NCBI RefSeq assembly: GCF_000621125.1
Contig: NZ_JHZC01000007.1
Location: forward strand, 62,001 to 126,000
Reading direction: 5' to 3'
Length of the DNA: 64,000 nt
DNA from: Maribacter antarcticus DSM 21422
GTDB taxonomy: Bacteria > Bacteroidota > Bacteroidia > Flavobacteriales > Flavobacteriaceae
Positions 28,092 to 37,941 of this stretch are shown here, one piece after another (the first letter of the stretch is position 1; each line of letters starts with the position of its first letter). The notes beneath the pieces are model-generated. The model was not told the origin of the DNA, made no database searches, and saw only the letters and a list, made by a program, of their open reading frames with translations. Both the position numbers and the translations under genes were made by a program.

Positions 28092-29594
28092 ATGAAAAAC
28101 ATACTATTTCCCATACTGCTTCTCGTTAGCGTAATACTAAGCGCTCAAAAAGAAGATAAAAAGGAAAAAGTCAAGCCCATCCCAAAAGCACAGTCCTTTG
28201 TGACCAAGCATCAAGGCGTGTTTGGTGGCAAAACCATCAACTATACCAGTACTGCTGAAGAAACCTATTTGACCAATAAGGAAGGTGATTCTATTGCTAC
28301 ATTCTGGTCGGTCGCTTACACGAAAAGCCCTATGGGCAATGTGGGCAAACGACCTGTTACTTTTGTGTTCAACGGTGGTCCAGGGTCTGCATCTATGTGG
28401 TTGCATCTAGGGTTTTTTGGCCCAAAAGTGGTGAAGACCGATTCTGACGCAAAACAAGACGATGGCGCTGCGCCTTATAATTTCGTCCACAACGAACATG
28501 GTTTATTGGATTTAACAGATTTAGTTTTTATAGATCCTGTTGGAACAGGTTTTAGCCGTTTAGTGGGAAAAGGCAAGCCTAAAGATTTTTACGGTCTCAA
28601 AGAAGATGTGGACTCGTTTGCGCAATTTATCCGCACTTGGGTCACAGAAAACGAGCGTTGGTTTTCCCCAAAGTACTTGGCAGGGGAAAGCTACGGAACG
28701 ACACGTGCCGCAGCCTTGGGAAAAGCCTTAGAAGGCTCTGGACAAAACATGGCGCTCAACGGCATGATATTGATTTCACAGGCGCTAGATTATGCCGGGT
28801 CCACTTCGGCACACCACAACATAACTTCTTACGTGACCTATTTACCCAGTATGTCAGCTACTGCATGGTACCACAAAAAAGCAGGGCAGGGGAAGGCTTT
28901 GGAAGACTTTGTAGAAGAAAGTAGAAACTTTACCTACGATACTTATGCGCCAGCCTTGTATAAAGGAAATCTTTTAAGCGCTACAGAAAAAGAAGCTATC
29001 GCAAAAAAATTAGCCTATTTCACAGGGCTTGATAAAAAATACATCCTACAGTCTAACCTTCGGATACTTATGGGGCGATTTCAAAAGAAATTATTGGAAG
29101 ATGAAGGTTTAGCTATTGGACGTTTGGATGGTCGATTTATGGGCGATGAAGCCGATAAAGTTTCTGAACGCCCTCATTTGGGAGACGCGGCCAGCTACAA
29201 AATTAGCTCTGCCTATACCGCCTCTTTAAACCATTACTTGGCATCCGAATTAAAGGTGAAAATGGACAGGCCCTATATCACTTCTGGTGGAGGTAGTAAC
29301 TGGCGATGGAGAACGGTTCCAGATACTCAGTATTGGGAGCCCATGCCCGTAAACACAGCGCCTCATTTAGGCGAGACCATGCGTCGTAATCCCGCTATGA
29401 AAGTTATGGTGGCCAGTGGTTATTATGATTTAATCACACCGTTTTTTGATGCGGAATATACATTTGCACGCAACGGCATTGTCACGGACCGTGTTGAAAT
29501 GACCTATTACGAAGCAGGACACATGATGTACACACATGAACCAGATTTAATAAAGCTTTCTAAAGATATTCGAAAATTTCTAACGGCTGAATAA
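28092..29594 (+). CDS. S10-family serine carboxypeptidase
   Basis: 500 residues with a Sec signal ending LSAQ near residue 19. The oxyanion-hole motif FNGGPGSASMW is at about 93-103, the nucleophile in GESYGTTRAA (Ser200), the acidic member in GYYDLITPFF near 440 and the histidine in AGHMMYTHEP near 475. It removes C-terminal residues from peptides outside the cytoplasm. Its stop overlaps the ATG of the next gene (TAATG at 29592-29596), so the two are translationally coupled. Confidence 0.92.
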   Translation: MKNILFPILLLVSVILSAQKEDKKEKVKPIPKAQSFVTKHQGVFGGKTINYTSTAEETYLTNKEGDSIATFWSVAYTKSPMGNVGKRPVTFVFNGGPGSASMWLHLGFFGPKVVKTDSDAKQDDGAAPYNFVHNEHGLLDLTDLVFIDPVGTGFSRLVGKGKPKDFYGLKEDVDSFAQFIRTWVTENERWFSPKYLAGESYGTTRAAALGKALEGSGQNMALNGMILISQALDYAGSTSAHHNITSYVTYLPSMSATAWYHKKAGQGKALEDFVEESRNFTYDTYAPALYKGNLLSATEKEAIAKKLAYFTGLDKKYILQSNLRILMGRFQKKLLEDEGLAIGRLDGRFMGDEADKVSERPHLGDAASYKISSAYTASLNHYLASELKVKMDRPYITSGGGSNWRWRTVPDTQYWEPMPVNTAPHLGETMRRNPAMKVMVASGYYDLITPFFDAEYTFARNGIVTDRVEMTYYEAGHMMYTHEPDLIKLSKDIRKFLTAE

Positions 29595-30559
29595 TGTGCT
29601 ATTTACAACCATTTTTGTTTTGTTTTTTTGCGCTCAATGTGATGTTTTTATCCTTTGGCCAACAAGCTGTCCAAGGAGGTGTTTCGACCCAAAATAAGGT
29701 GTCTATTATTGTTTTGGGCACGATACAAGATGCCGGTTCGCCACATATTGCTTGCGAAAAAGAATGTTGTGCTGCATTGTTCAAAAATCAAGATGCGTCC
29801 CGTAAAGTAGTGTCTTTCGGAGTAGTGGACCGTAAAGCCCAGAAATCCTTTCTGTTTGAAGCCACTCCAGATATCGCTATACAATTACGCCGTTTACGTA
29901 CTCATTCCGGATTTCAAAATACCGATATTCCAGATGGCATCTTCTTGACGCACGCTCATTTAGGTCATTATACGGGCTTGATGTATTTGGGAAAAGAAGC
30001 AACGAACGCCAACCAGGTTCCTGTTTATACAATGCCAAAAATGATGGGCTTTTTGGAAACTAATGGGCCTTGGAGTCAGTTGGTTTCCAATCAGAACATC
30101 ACTTTAAGTCCTTTAACAAATAATAGAGAAAGGCAGCTTACAGCAGATTTAAAAGTCATTCCATTTACGGTACCACATCGTGATGAATATTCAGAGACTG
30201 TGGGCTACAAAATCATTGGCCCAAACAAGAGCGCCCTATTCATTCCCGACATAGATAAGTGGGAAAAATGGGAGACAGATATTGTTTCCGAAATCGCGAA
30301 GGTCGATTATGCGTTTTTGGATGCTACATTCTATGACGGGGAAGAAATCAACAATCGGGATATTTTAGAAATTCCACATCCGTTTGTAATCGAAAGTATC
30401 GTCTTGTTTGAAGACCTTCCGCCCTCCGAAAAGAAAAAAATCCATTTTATTCACTTTAACCATACCAACCCCTTGTTGAACACCAAAAGTGAGCAGTTTA
30501 AGGGGGTTCTGAAAAAAGGGTTTGATATAGCAAGAAAGGGGCAGGCGTTTGAGCTGTAA
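29594..30559 (+). CDS. Exported PqqB-like metallo-beta-lactamase-fold protein
   Basis: 321 residues beginning with a signal peptide (about 1-25), unlike true PqqB, which is cytoplasmic. The fold starts VLGTIQDAGSPHIAC, as in PqqB relatives. The zinc site is HAHLGHYTG (His120, His122, His125), where the usual Asp of HxHxDH is Gly, also a PqqB-type trait. Further ligands are plausible in VPHRDEYSE and FLDATFYDGEE. No pqqA, pqqC, pqqD or pqqE is nearby, so a role in PQQ synthesis is unlikely. Translational coupling to the S10 carboxypeptidase suggests a shared peptide-derived substrate or maturation role (inference). Confidence 0.82.
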   Translation: MCYLQPFLFCFFALNVMFLSFGQQAVQGGVSTQNKVSIIVLGTIQDAGSPHIACEKECCAALFKNQDASRKVVSFGVVDRKAQKSFLFEATPDIAIQLRRLRTHSGFQNTDIPDGIFLTHAHLGHYTGLMYLGKEATNANQVPVYTMPKMMGFLETNGPWSQLVSNQNITLSPLTNNRERQLTADLKVIPFTVPHRDEYSETVGYKIIGPNKSALFIPDIDKWEKWETDIVSEIAKVDYAFLDATFYDGEEINNRDILEIPHPFVIESIVLFEDLPPSEKKKIHFIHFNHTNPLLNTKSEQFKGVLKKGFDIARKGQAFEL

Positions 30560-30874
30560 TGGCTTATGTTCAATGTTGTAGAACACCTGATTGACATCCG
30601 AATAGAAAAAGTAAAGCCTATTTCAGAATAGGGTCCTACTGGGCCTTTTTACTAGAAACCAACTCCTAACCAATTTCTACAAGGGCGATTAAAATACCTC
30701 AGCATTTGACATGTTTCAAACAAAACAAATCAGATTAAACGCTACTGCAATTACAAAAATAATTGCGGCACTTAAAATTTTGTTTTGGAAAATTGGGAGC
30801 CTGTACGTTTTTTTTGATTGAATATATACCGAAACGTCCAACACCATTAATTTGCGGTCTTATACCTAAAAAAC
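30560..30874. other. Spacer before the degraded lipoprotein pair
   Basis: 315 bases, AT-rich, no recognisable gene or RNA. It may hold the promoter of the now broken gene at 30875; no good -7 element seen. Confidence 0.4.
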
Positions 30875-32122
30875 GTGTTCGTAAGAATCACTAATCTTTT
30901 TCTTTTAATGTGTTTTGTCCTATTTGGTTGTTCTAGAGATGAACCTAAAGAACAAATAGACGAGCATCAAATTTATCTTACAGTCTTGGCTCCTGTTAAT
31001 TACATTGCCGAAAATGTGGAGACTTGGATTATTACTCATTATAGTTCTGGTGGCGTTCTAGATTCCAAAAAGTTAAAAAATGGAGACCGTTTTTTTTAGA
31101 AACAATAAAAACAGAATCCCTAGAAAGTTTTACCTTGGCAACACTGACCGCTACTGCACTTTCATTGAGCACTTCAAGATATTTTTTTGACAGCCCTACC
31201 CAAATACCTTATGGAAGCAACAAAAGTTACCGTTCGATTCCTGTTAGCACAAAAACAGAAATAAACGCTCCTCTACCAGGAAAGTTTTCTGTTAGGGTTC
31301 AAAACACATCCATATTCGTAGATTTTACAGTATCAAGCAAAGAAAATATTTTTCCTGTTCGCTCATGTTTTCTGAAACGAGGAGGAAGTACGTTGAATAT
31401 ACCTGAAATTGAAATATATGAGGAAGACAGTTATATTTTAAGTATCACAGACGGTAATAATAACCATAAGTACATTGCCTTTGAAAATATTCAGGATGGT
31501 CAGCTTCTTGAATTGGACGATAATGATTTTTTAAATTTTGATTCCTACGTTGCTATAGACGTTCCAAATCAGGATATTGAATACACTTATCTTATCGTCG
31601 GGTTAGAAGAGAGTGTTGACCATTTTCGTAACGATGTCTTTATTTATCCCAACAACATTCTATTAGGAGGAGAAGATAAAACCCCGTCCAACAAACTGGA
31701 ATCAGATTATTTTAACAGGTTAAAACTCCCAAAGCACAAAACATTTTTTTCCATAGAAATGAAGGGTATAAGTATTTGTTTAGAGAGCAAAGAGCACCTG
31801 CATATGCTATATCTATTCCAGAAAAGGCGATTTTTAATTACGTAGATGATAAGATAGATAATTTTCTGTTTCTATCGAATATGAGAATAGAACCAGCCTT
31901 TGGTACTCTTTCGAAGAAACCACTAGACAACCACCCGAACTTGAAGGGGTTAATCCCCATACTACCACTTGGTTAATAAGCTCAGAATCTGACGTTAATC
32001 CCAAAATCAATGAATTTCCACAGGTAATTAACGAAAAGTATCCTAATCTAAATCTAGAATCCTTAGAATATCAAAACACTAGCTTTCAATTGTCTAATAC
32101 TCGGTCAGAATCAGAAGAATAG
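30875..32122 (+). pseudogene. Degraded hypothetical lipoprotein (tandem paralogue A)
   Basis: Three frames joined give one protein of about 415 residues: a lipoprotein start (GTG at 30875, lipobox VLFGC) and a final frame ending SNTRSESEE at the TAG 32120-32122. Three single-base losses break it: one in a T8 tract at 31090-31097, one near 31764 (GGG) and one in T4 at 31862-31865. Restoring one base at each point gives uninterrupted sequence, for example DRFFLETIKTESLESF across the first. The family is not recognised. It is homologous to the next locus; compare TDGNNNHKYIAFENI here with RDGNDQLKYRFLDL there. All three are homopolymer deletions, so sequencing error should be excluded, but the paralogue's nonsense changes favour decay. 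Confidence 0.75.
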
Positions 32123-32370
32123 CAGAACGAACAATACGAAATTGAAACATTAGATATTAATAATAGAAAACGATTTATATCTGCAGTTTTACTAGTTCCA
32201 CAGAGTCCTTTTTTCTTGGTAAATAAAACGAATATTGATATTCAATGTTTCCTCATGGGCTGCCTTAACGTCATAAACAAACGGTTAATTCACTTTTAAA
32301 CCAATAAAAACATAAACATCTTACCTTTTTATTATATTGATGTCATTTGTTTTATTTTACAGATATTTTT

Positions 32371-33657
32371 ATGCTAGACAAAAATTACACAAAACATATT
32401 CCATTTATTTTTTTGATTGCTCTTCTATTGATGTTTTCCAGTTGTTCAAAAGACGAAACACCTATGTCAAAATCTGTTGGAGAGGAGAAGCCAAATCTAA
32501 ATTCCGAAGAACCAACCATAATGGAAGATGATATTAATTTTTCTTAGTATGAGAACCCTAATTATATTCTGGATAGTGGGTCGGAAAATGGATGGTGATT
32601 CATACTCAAGATGGCGATTTGCTGGACTACAGGGAGTTTAAACGTAGAGATTCACTGCTTTTTAGCAGTACTTCAGAAAAACTTAAACACACTATCCATT
32701 ATAATCTTAAAGTCTAGCTCTTTTAACTATAACATACACTGTGTTTCAACTGTGACAAATATAAAAATAGGTTCTGTCTGGAGCTGCACTAACACATTAG
32801 AAAGAGCTAAACCAACAATTTCCGATCCTCAAGGCGAAGAAAGGTCAAATTATAATATTCTAGTAAACGACATTCCTAATATTTCTTGCAATACAATAGC
32901 TTCCTAATCTGATTATTTTGAATTGATGAATACGGACTACCCCCAAGTCAATACCTTAGAAATAAACAACATTACATTCTGACTTTTCTTATACTTTCAC
33001 GATACGAGACGGAAATGACCAATTGAAATATAGATTCCTAGATTTGCCTGAAAGTGGCGGTGATATCTCGTTAGAGTATTCAGATGGGTTTTTAGTTTAT
33101 GATAACGTTCTAGAAATAGACTTGCCAGAACATAAAGGATACAATAGCAAGGTATTAGCACGTAATTGGAATACAAATTATCAAAAAGAATTGTACATGA
33201 GCATAGACAATTTTTATGGTCAAAACGTGATAAAGCTTTACTTGGCTATTTAGATGGTTTTGATTGGTTTTATACTAACCTAGAGGTGGCCTATGATGAC
33301 ACTTCTCGTTATCAATATCTCGGACCTGGTGATGTGCCAGCACGTATAACTGTGCCTGTTAACCCTCATTTTGAAATTCAAAATAATGATGTTTCTAATT
33401 CTAAATGGGCTACAGATGTGGAATTCGCGCAGTATAGTTCCTACTGGAATTACGACGATATCAGTAATAAGTCTTTTGCTTCTTATACCTTGACTGGCAA
33501 GTCAGATAGTGAGGCTATACTCGGAACGATGCCAGAAGAACTTTTAGATAAGTATCCTTCTATGAACTTTGATAAATTAGAATATAAAAGAACTACTCTG
33601 GGTTATCGTCAAAACCCTAAATTTGATTTTGATAACCAAACAACATTCTTTAAATAA
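32371..33657 (+). pseudogene. Degraded hypothetical lipoprotein (tandem paralogue B)
   Basis: Starts with an intact lipoprotein signal (ATG 32371; lipobox MFSSC) and ends with an open stretch (about 33240-33657) finishing NQTTFFK. Between them the coding potential hops frames: TAG at 32545-32547, a shift near 32590, another TAG near 32714, and further breaks before 33023 and near 33230. Recoverable pieces align with paralogue A in order: WMVIHTQDGDLLDYREF with WIITHYSSGGVLDSKKL, LKYRFLDLPESGGDIS with HKYIAFENIQDGQLLE, and LLDKYPSMNFDKLEYKR with VINEKYPNLNLESLEYQ. The family is unknown to me; a predicted surface lipoprotein. Confidence 0.75.
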
Positions 33658-34140
33658 TTAAAATTTGGTTTTTTTAAAATCTAGAGTTTTCTGAACCCGA
33701 AGATTAGTTTCATTTTAAAATTTAGCAAGAAAAACCAGAGTTGAAAAATTAAACGATAATCTACCGTAATACAAACTGCTGGTCTTTGTAGCGTCTAATA
33801 AAACCGATTTTTCCGTTTTACAAAAACATTGTTTATTAATTGAATAATAATAGAAACAATATCTGCAATGAGACGTTGTTAAAAATAGACACCTTAGAAC
33901 TTCCCTAAAGCAGCTTAGATCGTATTTGCAGCTTTACCCAGTCTGACAGGGGTTGCCTAATGGGGCAAGGGTGTTTTTTAAAAGCGATACGTTAAAATTT
34001 GAATTTACACGACGATTTAAGGGACGCCGTTGATAGTCAACGTATTGTTTTAACTGCAGATGTGTCTTTTTGAACCGGAAAGATTATTGAGTTATAGCGT
34101 CATTTTCTAGCAAAGATGCTGATGTTTCTGGGAGCGATAA
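33658..34140. other. Gene-free stretch after the degraded lipoproteins
   Basis: 483 bases with stops in all frames and no recognisable product. There is a small perfect hairpin CGTTGA-TAG-TCAACG at 34028-34042. It may be older gene debris, but I cannot identify any. Confidence 0.4.
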
Positions 34141-35322
34141 TTATTTAAAAATAGAGACTTGCCTCAAATCAATCAAATCTTTATCTTGTTCTTTTAAAAT
34201 ACGTTTAGTGCGTAAGTAACGGTTTACATTATGCTCATCATAATTTTTGGATGCTTTATCAACACTGCTAACCCTAACCATATCAGAGGCGTGAATGAAC
34301 TCATTGTTGCCAATCCACATGCCTACATGTACTACTTTTTCTTTGGTGGCATCTGTTGCTTTTTTACCAAAAAACAGAAGATCTCCCGGTTCCAAAGCCT
34401 CAAAGTTTCCAGTATCGTCAATCGCTTTTCCTGTGTGTACTTGTTGTGAAGCATCTCGAGGGATAATTATTCCATTTAAAAAATAAATGGTTTTTGTAAA
34501 ACCACTGCAGTCCATTCCCTTGGTAGAGGTGCCGCCCCATAAATAAGGAACTCCCATAAAACGCTTGGATGTGGAGACCAAGACGTCAGGATTATTATTC
34601 AAACCCACCAGCCAGTCCTCATATTTTTCTGAATCCGTACGATCTACATATCCCTGTCTTCCATCAGGAAATCTTACAATAAAAAATTTATCAGAATATT
34701 TAAGCACCTCTAATAGGTTTCCGGCAACCAAATCGGATATAATTTGCTCCTTGTCCGGCCCAAGATATGCGTGACCATAGGTTTCTGTATAAATAATCTT
34801 ATCAGCAGATTCCCAATTCTTTATGTCTTGCTCTGTAAATAGCACTATGCCACCCGCATCTACCCATGCCAAATACTTGTCCGGGGTTTGAATGTAATAC
34901 CAGCCCCCCTCTTTTTTCAATACTTTTACAGGCGTACCTAATGTGGCCTGTGTTGCTAGTTCCGCACTATGTTTCGGTTTACTTCTTAGGTTTGCCACAG
35001 ATATATTAATGATGGCATGCATTTTATTACCTAACTCTGCAGTTGGTAATACGGTGATACTATCTATAAAGGAAATACTATTAAATGTTAAGGAATCCAA
35101 CAGCCTTTGAAGGCCTTTAGGTTGGTCGGTCTCTCCTTTTAATATATGGGTGCGAGCACTTTTGTGGGCTTCTATTTGGAACACGGCCACCCTTTTGTCA
35201 GGTGCCACTTCTTCTTGCAATGCGGCTATATGCTTTTGAGCCGTGTTTTCCGAAACAGTTTCGGTCTCACAACCCAAACACAACATCAATACTAGTAATA
35301 TATAACCAAACCTTATCTCCAT
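34141..35322 (-). CDS. C40 (NlpC/P60) peptidase lipoprotein with SH3-like domains
   Basis: 393 residues; lipobox MLCLGC. Two bacterial SH3-like segments (about 105-165 and 175-235) precede an NlpC/P60 catalytic domain. The cysteine nucleophile is in KGMDCSGF (Cys272) and the histidine in KVVHVGMWIG near 330. YLWGGTSTKG before the cysteine is typical. Such enzymes cleave gamma-D-glutamyl bonds in murein peptides, for turnover or recycling. The gene stands alone, divergent from the DNA methyltransferase 93 bases away. Confidence 0.9.
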   Translation of the reverse strand: MEIRFGYILLVLMLCLGCETETVSENTAQKHIAALQEEVAPDKRVAVFQIEAHKSARTHILKGETDQPKGLQRLLDSLTFNSISFIDSITVLPTAELGNKMHAIINISVANLRSKPKHSAELATQATLGTPVKVLKKEGGWYYIQTPDKYLAWVDAGGIVLFTEQDIKNWESADKIIYTETYGHAYLGPDKEQIISDLVAGNLLEVLKYSDKFFIVRFPDGRQGYVDRTDSEKYEDWLVGLNNNPDVLVSTSKRFMGVPYLWGGTSTKGMDCSGFTKTIYFLNGIIIPRDASQQVHTGKAIDDTGNFEALEPGDLLFFGKKATDATKEKVVHVGMWIGNNEFIHASDMVRVSSVDKASKNYDEHNVNRYLRTKRILKEQDKDLIDLRQVSIFK

Positions 35323-35415
35323 CGTTTATGATTTTTGTAAAAATACATAATCCACGTATAGGTATTGATTTTTACGTTTTAATCCAACCCTAAAAATTCC
35401 TTACTTTAGCAACTG

Positions 35416-36642
35416 ATGAAGAAACTAAAGGTTATTGAACTTTTTGCCGGTGTAGGCGGATTTAGATTAGGACTGGAGCAGACAAAACACTTTGAAATCG
35501 TATGGAGTAACCAGTTCGAACCTAGCACAAAAGCGCAACACGCATCCCAAGTTTACGAAGCAAGGTTCGGAGCAAAACATCATAGCAACAAAGATATTTC
35601 AGAGGTAGCTACAGCTGATATTCCCGATGCTGATATGCTCGTAGGTGGGTTTCCATGCCAAGATTACTCGGTGGCAACAACACGGCAAAACGCCAAAGGG
35701 CTCATTGGTAAAAAGGGCGTGTTGTGGTGGACTATACATCACATACTTTCGGGTAAAAAGAACCCGCCTAAATACTTGTTTCTAGAAAATGTAGACCGCT
35801 TACTAAAATCGCCCTCGAACCAACGCGGGCGAGATTTTGCTGTTATGCTCAAAAGCTTAGATGACTTAGGTTATGCGGTAGAGTGGCGTGTCATCAACGC
35901 TGCAGAATATGGAATGCCCCAAAGGCGCAGGCGAATCTTTTTTATCGGCTATCACAAATCTACTCCAACGTACAAAAACCTTCAGAATTCAGAGGCATCA
36001 GAATGGGTTCATACACAGGGAACTTTTGCAAAAGCCTTTCCTGTTGCAAGCACTTTAACTAAAAAACACTCTTTTTCTATTACAGAAGATTTGGTAGCAC
36101 TTTCAGAAAGATTCAATATCGGAGAAAAATTATCGCCATTTCAAAATAGTGGTGTATTTATAAGAGGACGCGTTTATACAGAAAAAACGAGTGCTTCCTA
36201 TGACGGTAAACGAACTGTACTGAAAGATATTCTAATCAAGAAAGAGGTTCTAGACGAATTCTATATTTCCCCTGACGAATATGCAAAATGGGACTATTTA
36301 AAAGGGGCTAAAAAGGAAGTGCGAACCGCTAAAAGCGGTTTTGCCTATAATTACAGTGAAGGGAGAATGATTTTCCCAGATGCGCTTGACAATGCCTCAA
36401 GAACAATTATAACCGGAGAAGGGGGTAAAAGTCCGTCCAGATTTAAGCACGTAGTGCAATCAACAAAAGGACTGCGTAGACTTGCGCCGTTAGAACTAGA
36501 ACGGTTAAACATGTTTCCCGACAACCACACAAAACTTGAAGGAATAAGCAATACCAAACGCGCCTTTTTTATGGGTAATGCATTAGTGGTTGGCGTGGTA
36601 AAGAAGATTGGAAAAGCACTTCATGAACAAATAAACTCTTAA
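35416..36642 (+). CDS. DNA (cytosine-5-)-methyltransferase
   Basis: 408 residues with the ordered C5-methyltransferase motifs: I ELFAGVGGFRLG (8-19, SAM binding), IV GGFPCQDYS (77-85, catalytic Cys81), VI ENVDR (124-128) and VIII QRRRRIFFIGYH (169-180). A variable target-recognition region (about 195-320) precedes motifs IX and X at the end (LERLNMFPDN, FFMGNALVVGVV). The recognition sequence is not predictable by eye. It is immediately followed by a wrecked gene with nuclease-like residues (36644-37314), so this looks like the surviving half of a type II restriction-modification system, or a now-orphan methylase. Confidence 0.92.
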   Translation: MKKLKVIELFAGVGGFRLGLEQTKHFEIVWSNQFEPSTKAQHASQVYEARFGAKHHSNKDISEVATADIPDADMLVGGFPCQDYSVATTRQNAKGLIGKKGVLWWTIHHILSGKKNPPKYLFLENVDRLLKSPSNQRGRDFAVMLKSLDDLGYAVEWRVINAAEYGMPQRRRRIFFIGYHKSTPTYKNLQNSEASEWVHTQGTFAKAFPVASTLTKKHSFSITEDLVALSERFNIGEKLSPFQNSGVFIRGRVYTEKTSASYDGKRTVLKDILIKKEVLDEFYISPDEYAKWDYLKGAKKEVRTAKSGFAYNYSEGRMIFPDALDNASRTIITGEGGKSPSRFKHVVQSTKGLRRLAPLELERLNMFPDNHTKLEGISNTKRAFFMGNALVVGVVKKIGKALHEQINS

Positions 36643-36643
36643 T

Positions 36644-37314
36644 GTTTTGGCTTTAAAGAGCACATTTACGGCTGACTTAAAAAAAGAACAACAACTTACC
36701 CTGCTCTTAGATGCGTATTATGACAAACACCTAAAACACTACCATTTTGAACGCATACAGAATAATTAACAACAGTTTGAGGGAATAGACCTTATTATGA
36801 CACAAAAAAAACTGGGGTAAGCTATCTTGTTGATGAAAAAGCGAAATGAGCTTAATTAAACGAAGACCTACCCACGTTTGCCTTTGAACTGTCCTATAAA
36901 AAAGCAGAAATATTAAAGAAAGGGGGGGTCTTTGATAAAGCAAAAAAAACAGAATTCTACTCCCTGATTACCGGGATATATTCAGATGTACCGTGCACTT
37001 TTACCACATGTAACATAACCTTGGTAAACCGATAGAAGCGCACTGCTTTCTTAAAAGGCAAAGGAATTAATGAGTCACAATTAGCTTCCCATACTAATAA
37101 ACAGGGGAAAACACATGGTAAATTGAGACTAAAGGAATTAAACGATAAAACAGAGGGATATCTTTATATTTCATCAAATAACAAAGTTGAAAAACCAATA
37201 AATCTAGTGCTTAAGTTAGATTTTATGATTAAAAACAAGCTTACAAATCGTTTAATTCAGCCTTTTTTTTTAGACTATATAGTTGGTTTATGTTTGTTTA
37301 ATCGCCCATCTTAG
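36644..37314 (+). pseudogene. Remnant of a PD-(D/E)XK-like protein, probable cognate restriction enzyme
   Basis: Starting against the methyltransferase stop, a frame reads LDAYYDKHLKHYHFERI, a TAA, then FEGIDLIMTQKK. In the shifted frame after the A8 tract at 36804-36811 it continues TGVSYLVDEKAK, TGA, TAA, LNEDLPTFAFELSYKKAE and TEFYSLITGIYSD, then TAG, and on to 37314. It therefore holds one frameshift and four in-frame stops. The spacing IDL to DEK is what a PD-(D/E)XK nuclease active site would show. Position right after a C5-methyltransferase supports an inactivated restriction endonuclease, but the family assignment rests on those few residues. Confidence 0.6.
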
Positions 37315-37540
37315 TCCGAATATTGTTGTTTGTGGTATTTTTTAACCCTTTGGGCGATAAAATCATTATGCTCAAGAAAACTAGATTTATTCTAACCAAC
37401 CGAAGGGTCTAAAACACTCATATACCTTTGCGATTTTAAAAAAACACCCTAGACAAGAATACAGAAGTGTGAAATATGGTAAGTTATTGTTAATCAACAG
37501 TAGTTTTGATTTTTGATTTTTTTTTTGTACCTTTTTTGCC

Positions 37541-37915
37541 ATGGTACAAGTAGACAAAACAGAGAACATAGCGTTTTTAGAGAAATCGATTCATCATTTG
37601 GAAGCTACTGGTTTTGAAAATATAAAAGCAGACATGGAGGGCTACGAGACTCCAAAATCTTTCACTCGAAAAGGAGGGGACACAAAAATAACGCCAGATA
37701 TCGTGGCAATGAAAAATGGTAGAAAGTATTTTTTTGAAATTAGCTTGAAATCAGCAAAGCCAAGTTTACTAAAATCAAAATGGCTATTCTTGGATACTTT
37801 AAGTAGAATGCGCTCCAATCGCTTTCGAATTATTACTACGCGGGGCCATTATAAATTCACGGATATGATGTTGGAAGATATCAACCTGAGTAATAAAACA
37901 CCAATACGTATATAA
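37541..37915 (+). CDS. Conserved hypothetical protein, possibly nuclease-fold
   Basis: 124 residues, intact, no signal peptide or membrane segment. The middle reads KITPDIVAMKNGRKYFFEISLKSAKP (written with its positions, about 49-74, as PDIV followed by FEISLK). An acidic residue after PD, then E and K on a following strand, is reminiscent of the PD-(D/E)XK or restriction-endonuclease-like fold, though spacing is not canonical. The C-terminus RIITTRGHYKFTDMMLEDI is conserved-looking. The ATG at 37541 follows a T-rich leader. It lies just past the dead restriction partner, so it could belong to the same island, or be a flavobacterial housekeeping protein. Function unassigned. Confidence 0.65.
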   Translation: MVQVDKTENIAFLEKSIHHLEATGFENIKADMEGYETPKSFTRKGGDTKITPDIVAMKNGRKYFFEISLKSAKPSLLKSKWLFLDTLSRMRSNRFRIITTRGHYKFTDMMLEDINLSNKTPIRI

Positions 37916-37941
37916 AAAATAAACACCTTAAAAAAGTAGAG

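Noticed and set aside
29594-30559. True PQQ biosynthesis locus
   Set aside because: The protein is exported and no other pqq gene is nearby.
30800-30830. Similarity of TGTACG plus T-run plus GATTG here to 60735-60755
   Set aside because: The shared part is short and mostly a T-run, and the two copies have different orientation relative to their genes.
36324-36340. Hairpin AACCGCT-AAA-AGCGGTT followed by T inside the methyltransferase gene
   Set aside because: It is well inside an intact conserved frame (Arg-Thr-Ala-Lys-Ser-Gly-Phe) and lacks a long T-run, so probably chance.
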